The notes under the pieces: generated by a model
Database searches by the model: none
What the model was told of the DNA's origin: nothing
Seen by the model: the letters and a program-made list of their open reading frames with translations, nothing else
Source: Streptosporangiaceae bacterium
GTDB taxonomy: Bacteria; Actinomycetota; Actinomycetes; Streptosporangiales; Streptosporangiaceae
NCBI GenBank assembly: GCA_030043395.1
Contig: JASHXW010000204.1
Coordinates: forward strand, 1-12,676
Direction of reading: 5' to 3'
Length of the DNA stretch: 12,676 nucleotides
Translations under genes and position numbers: made by a program
Part shown: positions 6,141 through 12,676 of the stretch, one piece after another
How the letters are laid out: each line of letters opens with the position of its first letter
How positions within the stretch are numbered: position 1 is the first letter of the stretch

Positions 6141-6743
6141 ATGATGGTGAATCCGCTCACGGGCCGTAGGAGCCGCGGCAGCCGGCTGTTCGCTATCGCT
6201 CTGCTGATCGTGGCGGCAGTGGTCCTGTCCACCGCCACTGTCCTCGGCTTGCACTGGGCGTCGCAGTCAGGGCCGAAGCTCGGGACGGCCAGCAAGTCCC
6301 AGGGCGTCGGCTTCGTCTCGCTGCACAGGCCAGCGCCATCGGTCCGGCTGCCCAATCTGTCCGGCCGCGGCACCGTCGACCTGACCAGCCTGGCGGGGAA
6401 GCCGATCGTGCTGAACTTCTGGTCGTCTTCCTGCGTGATCTGCAAGAAGGAGACTCCTGCGCTGGCCAGCGTCGCGCGGTCGATGGCCGGCAAGGTGACA
6501 TTCGTCGGGATCGACTCCGCCGACGTGCACAGCGCGGCGACCGCGTTCGTCGCCCACTACAAGGTCCCGTACCTGAACGCGTTCGACCCGAAGGCGACAG
6601 CCGCGGCGGCATACCGGATCTACGTCCTGCCCGTCACCTTCTTCCTGTCCCCGTCCGGGCGGACGATTCTGGGTGAGAACACGGGCGCGCTGACTCCGTC
6701 GCACCTGCGCACGATCCTGCACAGGCTCTACGGAGTGACGTAG
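6141..6743 (+). CDS. Membrane-anchored TlpA/ResA-like thiol-disulfide oxidoreductase
   Basis: Predicted to act outside the membrane in disulfide exchange, for example reduction for cytochrome c or copper-site assembly, or general redox repair. An N-terminal basic stretch (RRSRGSR) and a single membrane segment (about 15-38) anchor a thioredoxin-like domain (about 66-198). The active site is LNFWSSSCVICKKE, with Cys98 and Cys101 as the CxxC pair, and the cis-Pro loop is VLPVTFF (Pro164). The usual TlpA pattern is NFWASWCxPC; here the residue before the first Cys is Ser, not Trp, and the dipeptide between the cysteines is Val-Ile instead of x-Pro, which should shift its redox potential. Length 200 residues is normal. 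ATG 6141 is followed by a second ATG (6144), and neither has a ribosome-binding site. No cytochrome-assembly partner (CcdA, ResB/C) is adjacent, so the pathway is unknown. Confidence 0.85.
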   Translation: MMVNPLTGRRSRGSRLFAIALLIVAAVVLSTATVLGLHWASQSGPKLGTASKSQGVGFVSLHRPAPSVRLPNLSGRGTVDLTSLAGKPIVLNFWSSSCVICKKETPALASVARSMAGKVTFVGIDSADVHSAATAFVAHYKVPYLNAFDPKATAAAAYRIYVLPVTFFLSPSGRTILGENTGALTPSHLRTILHRLYGVT

Positions 6744-6761
6744 CCCCTGGCTGGCGGGCTG

Positions 6762-6775
6762 CCCGGCGTGCCGGG
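6762..6775 (+). terminator. Short palindrome after the TlpA-like gene
   Basis: CCCGGC (6762-6767) and GCCGGG (6770-6775) are perfect inverted arms 18 nt after the stop codon. In RNA this is a 5-bp GC stem with a CGTG loop, followed by GAAAGA. A possible terminator, acting together with the longer palindrome at 6791-6811. Confidence 0.35.
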
Positions 6776-6790
6776 AAAGATGAGGTCGTG

Positions 6791-6811
6791 GCCGCGGCGG
6801 TCCGCCGCGGC
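6791..6811 (+). terminator. Perfect 10-bp palindrome upstream of hutU; terminator or operator
   Basis: GCCGCGGCGG (6791-6800), a single T, then the exact reverse complement (6802-6811). As RNA it forms a 9-bp GC stem with a 3-nt loop. It lies 47 nt after the TlpA-like stop and 20 nt before the hutU ribosome-binding site. It may end the upstream transcript. If hutU is transcribed from a start further upstream, it would sit in the leader and could act as an operator or attenuating hairpin. The sequence does not decide which. Confidence 0.5.
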
Positions 6812-6843
6812 TCAACGGAGGCTTGCTGCGTGAGGAACTGGCG

Positions 6844-8535
6844 ATGACCGCTGCGCGTACACCCGGCCAGGCCGGCCCACGGCCAGTCCGCGCCCCGAGG
6901 GGGACGGAGCTGTCCTGCAAGGCGTGGCCGCAGGAGGCTGCCATGCGGATGCTGATGAACAACCTGGACCCCGAGGTTGCCGAGCATCCCGACCAGCTCA
7001 TCGTGTACGGCGGTTCCGGCCGGGCGGCCAGGAGCTGGGACGCGTTCGACGCGATCGTCGCGTCACTGCGCGACCTGGAAGGCGACGAGACGCTGCTCGT
7101 CCAATCCGGCAAGCCGGTCGGCATCTTCCGTACCCATGAGTGGGCACCGCGAGTGCTGATCGCCAACTCGAACCTGGTCCCGCAGTGGGCTACCTGGGAC
7201 GAGTTCCGGCGGCTCGAGTCGCTGGGGCTGACCATGTTCGGCCAGATGACGGCGGGTTCCTGGATCTACATCGGCACGCAGGGGATCCTGCAGGGCACCT
7301 ACGAGACCTTTGCCGCGGTCGCGCAGAAGCGGTTCGGCGGCTCGCTGGCCGGGACGATCACCCTGACAGCGGGCCTCGGCGGAATGGGCGGGGCACAGCC
7401 TCTCGCCGTGACGATGAACGGCGGGGCGGTGATCTGCATCGACTGCGATCCCGCCAGCATCAGCCGCCGGATAGAGCACGGCTACCTCGACGTCGCGGCC
7501 GACGACACCGACGACGCGATCCGCAAGGCCGTCGCCGCCGCGCAGGCGGGAGAGCCGCTCTCCGTCGGCCTGCTCGGGAACGCCGCCGACGTGGTGCCGG
7601 CCATGCTGAAGATGGGCGCCCCGGTCAACATCGTCACCGACCAGACGTCGGCCCATGACCCGCTGACCTACCTGCCGCAAGGCGTGGCATTCCAGGACAT
7701 GGCGGCGCTGCGCGCCGAGGACCCGGCCGGGTTCACTCGCCGGGCACGCGAGTCGATGGCGGCCCACGTCGAGGCGATGGTCGGCTTCATGGACGCCGGG
7801 GCAGAGGTCTTCGACTACGGCAACTCGATCCGCGGCGAGGCCGAGCTGGCCGGATATGACCGGGCGTTCGCGTTCCCGGGCTTCGTCCCTGCCTACATCC
7901 GGCCACTGTTCTGCGAGGGCAAGGGGCCGTTCCGCTGGGCTGCCCTGTCCGGCGACCCGGCAGACATCGCGGCGACGGACCGGGCGATACTCGACCTCTT
8001 CCCCGCCAACGAGCCACTGGCCAGGTGGATCGACATGGCCGGCAAGAAGGTCCACTTCCAGGGCCTGCCCGCCAGGATCTGCTGGCTCGGCTACGGCGAG
8101 CGCGACAAGGCAGGCCTGCGGTTCAACGACATGGTCGCCCGCGGCGAGGTCCGGGCGCCCATCGTGCTCGGCCGCGATCACCTGGACTGCGGCTCGGTGG
8201 CCTCGCCGTACCGGGAGACCGAGAGCATGGCCGACGGCTCGGACGCGATCGCTGACTGGCCGTTGCTGAACGCCCTGGTCAACACCGCCTCTGGCGCGTC
8301 CTGGGTGTCCATACACCACGGCGGCGGCGTCGGCATCGGCCGCTCCATCCACGCGGGCCAGGTGTGCGTCGCGGACGGCACGCCGCTCGCGGCGCGCAAG
8401 CTCGAGCGAGTCCTGACCAACGACCCGGGCATGGGGGTTATCAGGCACGTCGACGCTGGCTACGACCGGGCTCGCGAGATCGCCACCGAGCGGCACGTCC
8501 GCGTCCCCATGCACGAGGACCGCTCGGCTTCATGA
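6844..8535 (+). CDS. hutU: Urocanate hydratase (urocanase)
   Basis: Second step of histidine degradation: adds water to urocanate to give 4-imidazolone-5-propionate, using tightly bound NAD+ as electrophile. The protein has the NAD-binding glycine motif [20 protein letters not shown] (175-194) and the cysteine region [14 protein letters not shown] (Cys413, equivalent to the conserved urocanase Cys410). The conserved [18 protein letters not shown] (445-462) and [13 protein letters not shown] (489-501) are also present. Length of 563 residues is typical. I chose ATG 6844 because GAGGA (6832-6836) lies 7 nt upstream and the N terminus then reads like other actinobacterial HutU ([17 protein letters not shown]). 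An in-frame TTG at 6823 directly abuts a GGAGG and is less likely. It is first gene of a three-gene hut operon, 23 bp before the amidohydrolase. HutH (histidine ammonia-lyase) is not in the window; in streptomycetes it is known to lie elsewhere. Confidence 0.96.
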   Translation: MTAARTPGQAGPRPVRAPRGTELSCKAWPQEAAMRMLMNNLDPEVAEHPDQLIVYGGSGRAARSWDAFDAIVASLRDLEGDETLLVQSGKPVGIFRTHEWAPRVLIANSNLVPQWATWDEFRRLESLGLTMFGQMTAGSWIYIGTQGILQGTYETFAAVAQKRFGGSLAGTITLTAGLGGMGGAQPLAVTMNGGAVICIDCDPASISRRIEHGYLDVAADDTDDAIRKAVAAAQAGEPLSVGLLGNAADVVPAMLKMGAPVNIVTDQTSAHDPLTYLPQGVAFQDMAALRAEDPAGFTRRARESMAAHVEAMVGFMDAGAEVFDYGNSIRGEAELAGYDRAFAFPGFVPAYIRPLFCEGKGPFRWAALSGDPADIAATDRAILDLFPANEPLARWIDMAGKKVHFQGLPARICWLGYGERDKAGLRFNDMVARGEVRAPIVLGRDHLDCGSVASPYRETESMADGSDAIADWPLLNALVNTASGASWVSIHHGGGVGIGRSIHAGQVCVADGTPLAARKLERVLTNDPGMGVIRHVDAGYDRAREIATERHVRVPMHEDRSAS

Positions 8536-8558
8536 TCTCGAAGACCTAGCTGGCGAGA

Positions 8559-9806
8559 ATGCCGACAGACTCGACGAGATCATGGGATCTCCCTTTGTGG
8601 AAAGCGCTGCTGCCGCTAGGCAGGCATGCGCAGACCGGGGGATACCGTCGTTATACCTACACCGAGTCCGACGCAGCCTGCCGCGCGTGGTTCTCCGAGG
8701 CCGCCGGGCAGCGCGGACTACGGACCGAGACCGACCGCAATGGCAACTTGTGGGCCTGGTGGGAGCCGGGCGGCGGACGGGCGGAGGGTCCAGGGGCGGT
8801 AGTCACCGGAAGCCACCTCGACTCCGTCCCCGATGGCGGCGCCTTTGACGGCCCGCTCGGCGTCGTCTCGGCCTTCGCAGCCATCGACAAGCTCGTCGAG
8901 CGAGGCCTGGAACCGGCCAGGCCAGTCGCGGTTGCCGCCTTCGCGGAGGAAGAGGGCGGCAGGTTCGGCGTGGCATGCCTGGGGAGCCGGCTCATGACCG
9001 GCGAGATCGCGCCGGACGCGGCGAGAGCGCTGACCGACGCCGACGGGATCACGCTCGCCGAGGCGATGGCCGGGGCCGGCTTGGACCCAGGGCGGATCGG
9101 CCCCGACCCCGAGCGTGTCTCGCGGCTTGGCGCCTACGTGGAACTGCACATCGAGCAGGGCCGCGCGCTGGCCCCGGTGGACGCCCCGATCGGCATCGGC
9201 GAGTCGATCTGGCCGCATGGCCGGTGGCGGATCGACTTCGCCGGGCGGGCTGACCACGCAGGGACGACGAGGCTGGCCGACCGCCGCGACCCGATGCTGG
9301 CCTACGCGGCGACGGCGCTGGCAGCCAGGGAGGCCTCCGCCAGGCTTGGCGCGCTCGCGACCTTCGGCAAGGTGGTGGCCGAGCCCGGCGCCGCTAACGC
9401 GATCTGCTCGGCGGTCAGTGCCTGGCTCGATGCCCGCGCCGCGGACGAGGCCACGCTCGACCAGCTCGTCAGCGAGGTCATCGGTGCGGCCGGGCAACGG
9501 GGCGCCGATCATGGCGTGCGGGTGACCAGCCGCAGGGAGTCGTTCACGCCTGTGGTGACGTTTGACCTTGATCTTCGGGACCAGGTGGCGGCGGCACTGG
9601 CCAGCCGCGGGGTAGCCGCGCCGGTCCTGCCGACCGGAGCCGGCCACGACGCCGGCATCCTGGCCGCCAGGCTTCCGGCCGCGATGCTGTTCGTGCGCAA
9701 CCCGACTGGCGTGTCGCACTCGCCCGCCGAGCACGCTGAGCCGGAAGATTGCGACGCCGGCGTTCTCGCCCTGGCAGCTGTCCTTGAGGAGATCGCCTGC
9801 CGATGA
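8559..9806 (+). CDS. M20-family amidohydrolase (allantoate amidohydrolase/N-carbamoylase-like); candidate N-formylglutamate deformylase
   Basis: A dinuclear metal hydrolase of the hydantoinase/carbamoylase group of peptidase M20. Expected metal ligands are visible: His86 in GSHLDSVPDGG, Asp97 in FDGPLG, Glu131/Glu132 in AFAEEEGGRFG, His197 in ELHIEQG and His387 in GVSHSPAEH. The lid/dimerisation domain (about 215-330) contains FAGRADHAGTTRLADRRDP, whose His and Arg contribute to substrate binding in the family. GAGHDA (361-366) is also conserved. Length 415 residues is normal. The start ATG 8559 has only a weak site (GGCGAGA). Homologues are usually annotated allantoate amidohydrolase, but no other ureide or purine gene is present. 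It lies between hutU and hutF and overlaps hutF by ATGA, so it is almost surely co-expressed with them. By context I infer hydrolysis of N-formyl-L-glutamate (the HutF product) to glutamate and formate. Family confident; substrate not. Confidence 0.88.
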   Translation: MPTDSTRSWDLPLWKALLPLGRHAQTGGYRRYTYTESDAACRAWFSEAAGQRGLRTETDRNGNLWAWWEPGGGRAEGPGAVVTGSHLDSVPDGGAFDGPLGVVSAFAAIDKLVERGLEPARPVAVAAFAEEEGGRFGVACLGSRLMTGEIAPDAARALTDADGITLAEAMAGAGLDPGRIGPDPERVSRLGAYVELHIEQGRALAPVDAPIGIGESIWPHGRWRIDFAGRADHAGTTRLADRRDPMLAYAATALAAREASARLGALATFGKVVAEPGAANAICSAVSAWLDARAADEATLDQLVSEVIGAAGQRGADHGVRVTSRRESFTPVVTFDLDLRDQVAAALASRGVAAPVLPTGAGHDAGILAARLPAAMLFVRNPTGVSHSPAEHAEPEDCDAGVLALAAVLEEIACR

Positions 9807-11275
9807 CGCCAAGTCCGCCGCGGTCGCGCAGCCGTGCCTGGCATGCCGAGCTTGCCTGGCTACCCGGGGTCGGAGTGCTGCCTGACGTCCTGATCGAGGC
9901 TTCCGGCGACCGGTTCACTGCCGTGACCCCGCGAGCGGGTGGCAGGGCCCTGCCCGCGGGGGCGATCAGGCTTGCCGGGCTGACCATGCCCGCGCTGGCG
10001 AACGCCCACTCGCACGCCTTCCACCGCGCGCTGCGCGGGATCACGCAAGCGGGCAGGGGCACCTTCTGGACCTGGCGGGAGCGGATGTACCAGGTCGCTG
10101 CCCGGCTGGACCCGGACTCCTACCTGGCGCTGGCGCGAGCTGTCTACGCCGAGATGGCCCTGGCTGGCATCAGCTGCGTGGGTGAGTTCCATTACCTGCA
10201 CCACGGCCCCGAGGGCGCCAGGTACGCCGACCCCAACGCGATGAGCCGCGCGCTGATCGAGGCCGCTGACCAGGCTGGCTTGCGCATCACGCTGCTCGAC
10301 ACCTGTTACCTGCAAGGCGGCCTGGATCGGGCGGGCGCTGCGGTCCCGCTCGCGGGCCCGCAGCTGCGGTTCGGCGACGGTAGCGCCGGTGCCTGGGCCG
10401 AGCGGGTCGCCGAACTTGGCACTGATCAGCGCGGCATGCTCGGCCCGGCGGCTCGGGTCGGGGCGGCGATCCACTCGGTCCGTGCCGTGCCGCCCGCCCA
10501 GATGCCCGTCGTGGCCGGGTGGGCCAGCAAGGCCGGCGCGCCGCTGCACGCGCACCTGTCGGAGCAGACCGCAGAGAACGAGGCTTGCCTGGCGGCGTAC
10601 CGCGCCACTCCCGCGGCTGTGCTGTACGAGGCTGGCGTTCTCGGGCCGCGCGCTTCCGTGGTCCACGCCACGCACCTGACCGGCGAGGACATCAGGTTGC
10701 TCGGCGGCAGCGAGACGTTCGCCTGCGTGTGCCCCACCACGGAGGCCGACCTGGCCGACGGGATCGGCCACTTCCAGGCCCTTGCCGCCGCCGGATGCCG
10801 GCTGACCGTGGGCAGCGACAGCCAGGCCGTGATCGACCTGTTCGAGGAAGCCAGGCGGATCGAGATGTACGAGCGGCTGGCCAGCCGGGAGCGGGGGCAC
10901 TTCACCGCAGAGGCGCTCGGGACGGCGCTGACCTGGGACGGGCACGCCAGCCTGGGTTGGCCAGACGCGGGGGAGATCGCCCCAGGCTCGCTGGCCGACC
11001 TGGTGACTGTGGACCTGGACTCGCCGCGGCTAGCTGGCCTGGCCGGCCCCAGCCCGGCCGGCCCCAGCCCGGCCAGCCCCAGCCCGGTCGGCTCCAGCCC
11101 GGCCGGGGGCGAACCGGATCTTACGGCGCTGGAGGCCGTTGTCTTCGCGGCGAGCAGCTCCGACGTGCGCAATGTCGTGATCGGCGGGCGCGATATCGTC
11201 GCCGGGGGGCGGCATGTGCTCGTCGACGATGTTCCCGGCGCGTTGCGCGATGCCATCCGCGATGTGCTCGGCTAG
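9803..11275 (+). CDS. hutF: Formimidoylglutamate deiminase
   Basis: Hydrolyses N-formimino-L-glutamate to N-formyl-L-glutamate and ammonia in the five-step histidine pathway. It is an amidohydrolase-superfamily barrel with the metal motif ANAHSHAFHRALRG (His69, His71), the HutF-typical FWTWRERMYQ (89-97), GEFHYLHHGPEGARY (127-141), LHAHLSEQ (His249), VVHATHLTG (His288/His291) and VGSDSQAVIDLFEEARRIEMYERL (metal Asp339). HAHLSE and the GSDS Asp are the expected Zn ligand and catalytic regions. The ATG overlaps the preceding stop by 4 bp, with AGGAG 11 nt upstream. Length 490 is a little longer than usual. The extra residues include a GPSPA-type repeat (415-434) inserted in the C-terminal composite domain, between VTVDLDSPRLAG and TALEAVVFAA. 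Last gene of the operon. hutI, which often follows in streptomycetes, does not. Confidence 0.93.
   Translation: MTPSPPRSRSRAWHAELAWLPGVGVLPDVLIEASGDRFTAVTPRAGGRALPAGAIRLAGLTMPALANAHSHAFHRALRGITQAGRGTFWTWRERMYQVAARLDPDSYLALARAVYAEMALAGISCVGEFHYLHHGPEGARYADPNAMSRALIEAADQAGLRITLLDTCYLQGGLDRAGAAVPLAGPQLRFGDGSAGAWAERVAELGTDQRGMLGPAARVGAAIHSVRAVPPAQMPVVAGWASKAGAPLHAHLSEQTAENEACLAAYRATPAAVLYEAGVLGPRASVVHATHLTGEDIRLLGGSETFACVCPTTEADLADGIGHFQALAAAGCRLTVGSDSQAVIDLFEEARRIEMYERLASRERGHFTAEALGTALTWDGHASLGWPDAGEIAPGSLADLVTVDLDSPRLAGLAGPSPAGPSPASPSPVGSSPAGGEPDLTALEAVVFAASSSDVRNVVIGGRDIVAGGRHVLVDDVPGALRDAIRDVLG
11045..11104 (+). repeat. Four 15-bp tandem repeats inside hutF
   Basis: Units at 11045-11059 and 11060-11074 are identical (GGCCCCAGCCCGGCC). 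Those at 11075-11089 and 11090-11104 differ by two and one bases. They encode GPSPA, GPSPA, SPSPV and GSSPA in frame. On the minus strand units 1-3 give closely spaced GGGG and GGG runs that fit a quadruplex pattern. The exact copies suggest recent slippage. Confidence 0.85.
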
Positions 11276-11284
11276 CCGCTGGGC

Positions 11285-12046
11285 TCAGGCCATGGCCCTG
11301 TTATAGCTGCGAGTGCCCCACCACAGCGCGACGGCCGTGATCGCGCTGACGACGACGAACCCGACGGCTACGGTCGAGGTGGCGATCTGGCCCGCTGACA
11401 GGCTCCTGGCCGCCTGCACCGCGTAGTACATCGGGTTGACGTGGCCGAGCACCCGCAGCCACAGCGGGCCAAGCGAGAGCGGCAGCAAGATCCCGGCCAG
11501 CAAGGTCAGCGGGAGCTGAGTGCCCGTGACCACGGCGGCCAGGCTCCCGATCTGCTTCAGTTTGATGCCAAGTGAGGAGGAGGTAGCCGAGGCGCTGGCG
11601 GTGAGCAGGGACAGCAGCACGAGCTCGATGGCCAGCCCGCCCCAGTGCGCCTCGAATCCGAACGGGATCGCGATGAGCACGACGATGACGGCGGGCACGG
11701 CGAACATGGTGATGTCACGGAGCACCGTTCCCAGCAGCAGGGCGAGCCGGCTGGCCGGGGTGACGCGGAGCCGCTCGGTCACGCCCGTGTCCAGTTCCCA
11801 GATCACGACCCAGCCAGCGCCCATTCCGGCCCCGAAGGCGAGCAGCGTCAGGATGCCAGGCACGAAGAGGTCGAGCACGTTGCCCGCAGGCAGCGCGGGG
11901 CCGCCGGCCAGCGACCTGAGCAGTGGCTCGAACAGCGCCAGGTAGAGCAGCGGCGTGGTCAGCCCGGTGATGATCCAGGCCGGCTGGCGCAGCGACTCAA
12001 GGAGCTTGCGGCGATAGAACAACCTGGTATGCAGGGCGAACGTCAT
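11285..12046 (-). CDS. ABC-2 type exporter permease
   Basis: Membrane subunit of a DrrB/daunorubicin-resistance-like ABC-2 exporter, working with the ATPase encoded just upstream. It has about six hydrophobic helices: near 24-42, 58-82, 107-132, 139-157, 168-195 and 225-245. The conserved cytoplasmic turn is WELDTGVTERLRVTPASRLALLLG (about 83-106), and HVNPMYYAVQAARSL (about 203-217) is typical of ABC2_membrane proteins. The start ATG (12046) overlaps the ATPase stop by 4 bp and has GGAGG 7 nt upstream on the minus strand (CCTCC at 12054-12058). Length 253 residues is normal. Its stop lies only 9 bp from the hutF stop in convergent orientation. The transported substrate (drug, lipid or peptide) cannot be told. 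Confidence 0.88.
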   Translation of the reverse strand: MTFALHTRLFYRRKLLESLRQPAWIITGLTTPLLYLALFEPLLRSLAGGPALPAGNVLDLFVPGILTLLAFGAGMGAGWVVIWELDTGVTERLRVTPASRLALLLGTVLRDITMFAVPAVIVVLIAIPFGFEAHWGGLAIELVLLSLLTASASATSSSLGIKLKQIGSLAAVVTGTQLPLTLLAGILLPLSLGPLWLRVLGHVNPMYYAVQAARSLSAGQIATSTVAVGFVVVSAITAVALWWGTRSYNRAMA

Positions 12047-12676
12047 GCCGCGACCTCCGTTCCTGCCCTGGTGCCAGCGGCGCTTTCGCCGGCGCCGTCC
12101 GGCGGCTCCTGCGTCGCATCGCCTGGCTGGTCCGTGTCGCGCAGCGACCTGCCGGTTTCGGCCAGGAACACGTCGTCGAGCGACGGCTCGGCGAGCGAAG
12201 CGGCCCTGATGGCGATGCCAGAGGCCCGGAGCGATGCGAAGACGCTGGCCATGGCGCTCGTCACGGTGCTGACAGTCAGCCGGATCTCTTCGCCCTCGAC
12301 GGTCGCGCGGCTGACCAGCGGGTCGCGAGCGAGCTGTTCCGCGAGCGATGGCAGCTCGGCGGCGGCCAGCAGCGGCGTGATGGACAGGGAGTCCGACGAG
12401 TACCGCTGCCTGAGCTCAGCCGGGGTTCCCTCGGCGATGACCGTCCCGTGGTCGATGATCGCAACCCGGTCGCTGAGCTGGTCGGCCTCGTCGAGGTAGT
12501 GGGTGGTGAGGATGATCGTGGTACCTGCCGCCCGCAGGGTCCGCAGTTGCTCCCAGAGGTTCGCGCGATTCTGCGGGTCCAGGCCGGTTGTCGGCTCGTC
12601 GAGGAAAAGAACCACTGGCTGGTGCATGATCCCGAGGGCGACCTCCAGCCGCCGCCGCTGGCCGCCCGAGTAGGTG
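12043..12676 (-). CDS. ABC-2 type exporter ATPase (partial, 5' end beyond the window)
   Basis: ATPase of the exporter, cut by the right edge, so about 210 C-terminal residues are visible. Reading in from the edge there is the signature YSGGQRRRLEVALGI, Walker B VVLFLDEPTTGLDP, the D-loop, and the switch His in ILTTHYLDEADQL. After AEGTPAELRQRY comes a DUF4162-like C-terminal domain (SLSITPLLAAAELPS to DDVFLAETGRSLRD), which is typical of DrrA-like proteins. The frame stays open through the signature to the window edge, so the ATG at 12627 is internal and not the start. Walker A and Q-loop are missing only because of the edge. A low-complexity acidic/Gly/Ala tail ends the protein, and the stop overlaps the permease ATG. 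Family membership is confident; substrate unknown. Confidence 0.92.
   Translation of the reverse strand, partial: TYSGGQRRRLEVALGIMHQPVVLFLDEPTTGLDPQNRANLWEQLRTLRAAGTTIILTTHYLDEADQLSDRVAIIDHGTVIAEGTPAELRQRYSSDSLSITPLLAAAELPSLAEQLARDPLVSRATVEGEEIRLTVSTVTSAMASVFASLRASGIAIRAASLAEPSLDDVFLAETGRSLRDTDQPGDATQEPPDGAGESAAGTRAGTEVAA

Noticed and set aside
6823..6843. TTG at 6823 as hutU start
   Set aside because: It is only 1 nt from the upstream GGAGG, too close for initiation, whereas ATG 6844 has GAGGA at 7 nt and gives the family-typical N terminus.
7063..8514. Long open frame on the minus strand opposite hutU (over 480 codons)
   Set aside because: It mirrors a confidently assigned urocanase, its translation resembles no known family, and such antisense frames are expected when third positions are almost all G or C.
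8718..9812. Long minus-strand frame opposite the M20 gene, and a similar one opposite hutF (9860-10945)
   Set aside because: Both are shadows of strongly conserved plus-strand genes, with Arg/Gly/His-rich low-complexity translations and no plausible start context.
12043..12627. Treating the ATG at 12627 as the true start of the exporter ATPase
   Set aside because: The frame continues upstream through the ABC signature YSGGQRRRLEVALGI to the window edge, so the gene is only cut by the edge and not truncated.

Overview
The window is high-GC DNA (most codons end in G or C) with an actinobacterial look. It has overlapping ATGA start/stop junctions, GTG starts, GC-rich hairpin terminators without U-tracts, one gene that looks leaderless, and protein families typical of soil actinomycetes. 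The genus cannot be fixed from the sequence. No rRNA, tRNA, CRISPR array, insertion sequence, integrase or attachment site was seen, and composition is even throughout, so this looks like ordinary chromosome.

Layout. (1) 154-1200, +: GDP-mannose 4,6-dehydratase (gmd), convergent with (2) 1294-2136, -: a VIT1/CCC1-family metal transporter whose N-terminal tail carries hexapeptide repeats. (3) 2137-2467: a divergent intergenic region with a four-unit G-rich tandem repeat and a small inverted repeat just before the next gene. (4) 2468-6033, +: a complete OpuC-type quaternary-amine ABC importer in the order ATPase, permease, permease, lipoprotein binding protein. The junctions are 4-bp overlaps, except that the binding protein sits behind a 28-bp gap holding a stem that covers its ribosome-binding site. 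A perfect 18-bp palindrome ends the operon. (5) 6141-6743, +: a membrane-anchored TlpA-like thiol-disulfide protein, probably on a leaderless mRNA. (6) 6844-11275, +: a histidine-degradation operon of hutU (urocanate hydratase), an M20-family amidohydrolase, and hutF (formiminoglutamate deiminase). (7) 11285-12676, -: an ABC-2 exporter (permease and partial ATPase) converging on hutF with only 9 bp between the stops.

How the genes work together. HutU makes imidazolone propionate. HutF deiminates N-formimino-glutamate to N-formyl-glutamate plus ammonia, which marks the five-step branch of histidine catabolism. That branch still needs HutI (imidazolonepropionase) and an N-formylglutamate deformylase (HutG). 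Neither is recognisable here, but an M20 amidohydrolase lies exactly between hutU and hutF with tight spacing. The most interesting hypothesis in the window is that this metalloenzyme does the last step in place of HutG. The OpuC importer supplies a compatible solute such as glycine betaine, choline or carnitine and is functionally separate. Nothing points to a defence system or other exotic machinery. The remaining points of interest are repeats, hairpins, start-site choices and the divergent active-site motif of the TlpA-like protein.
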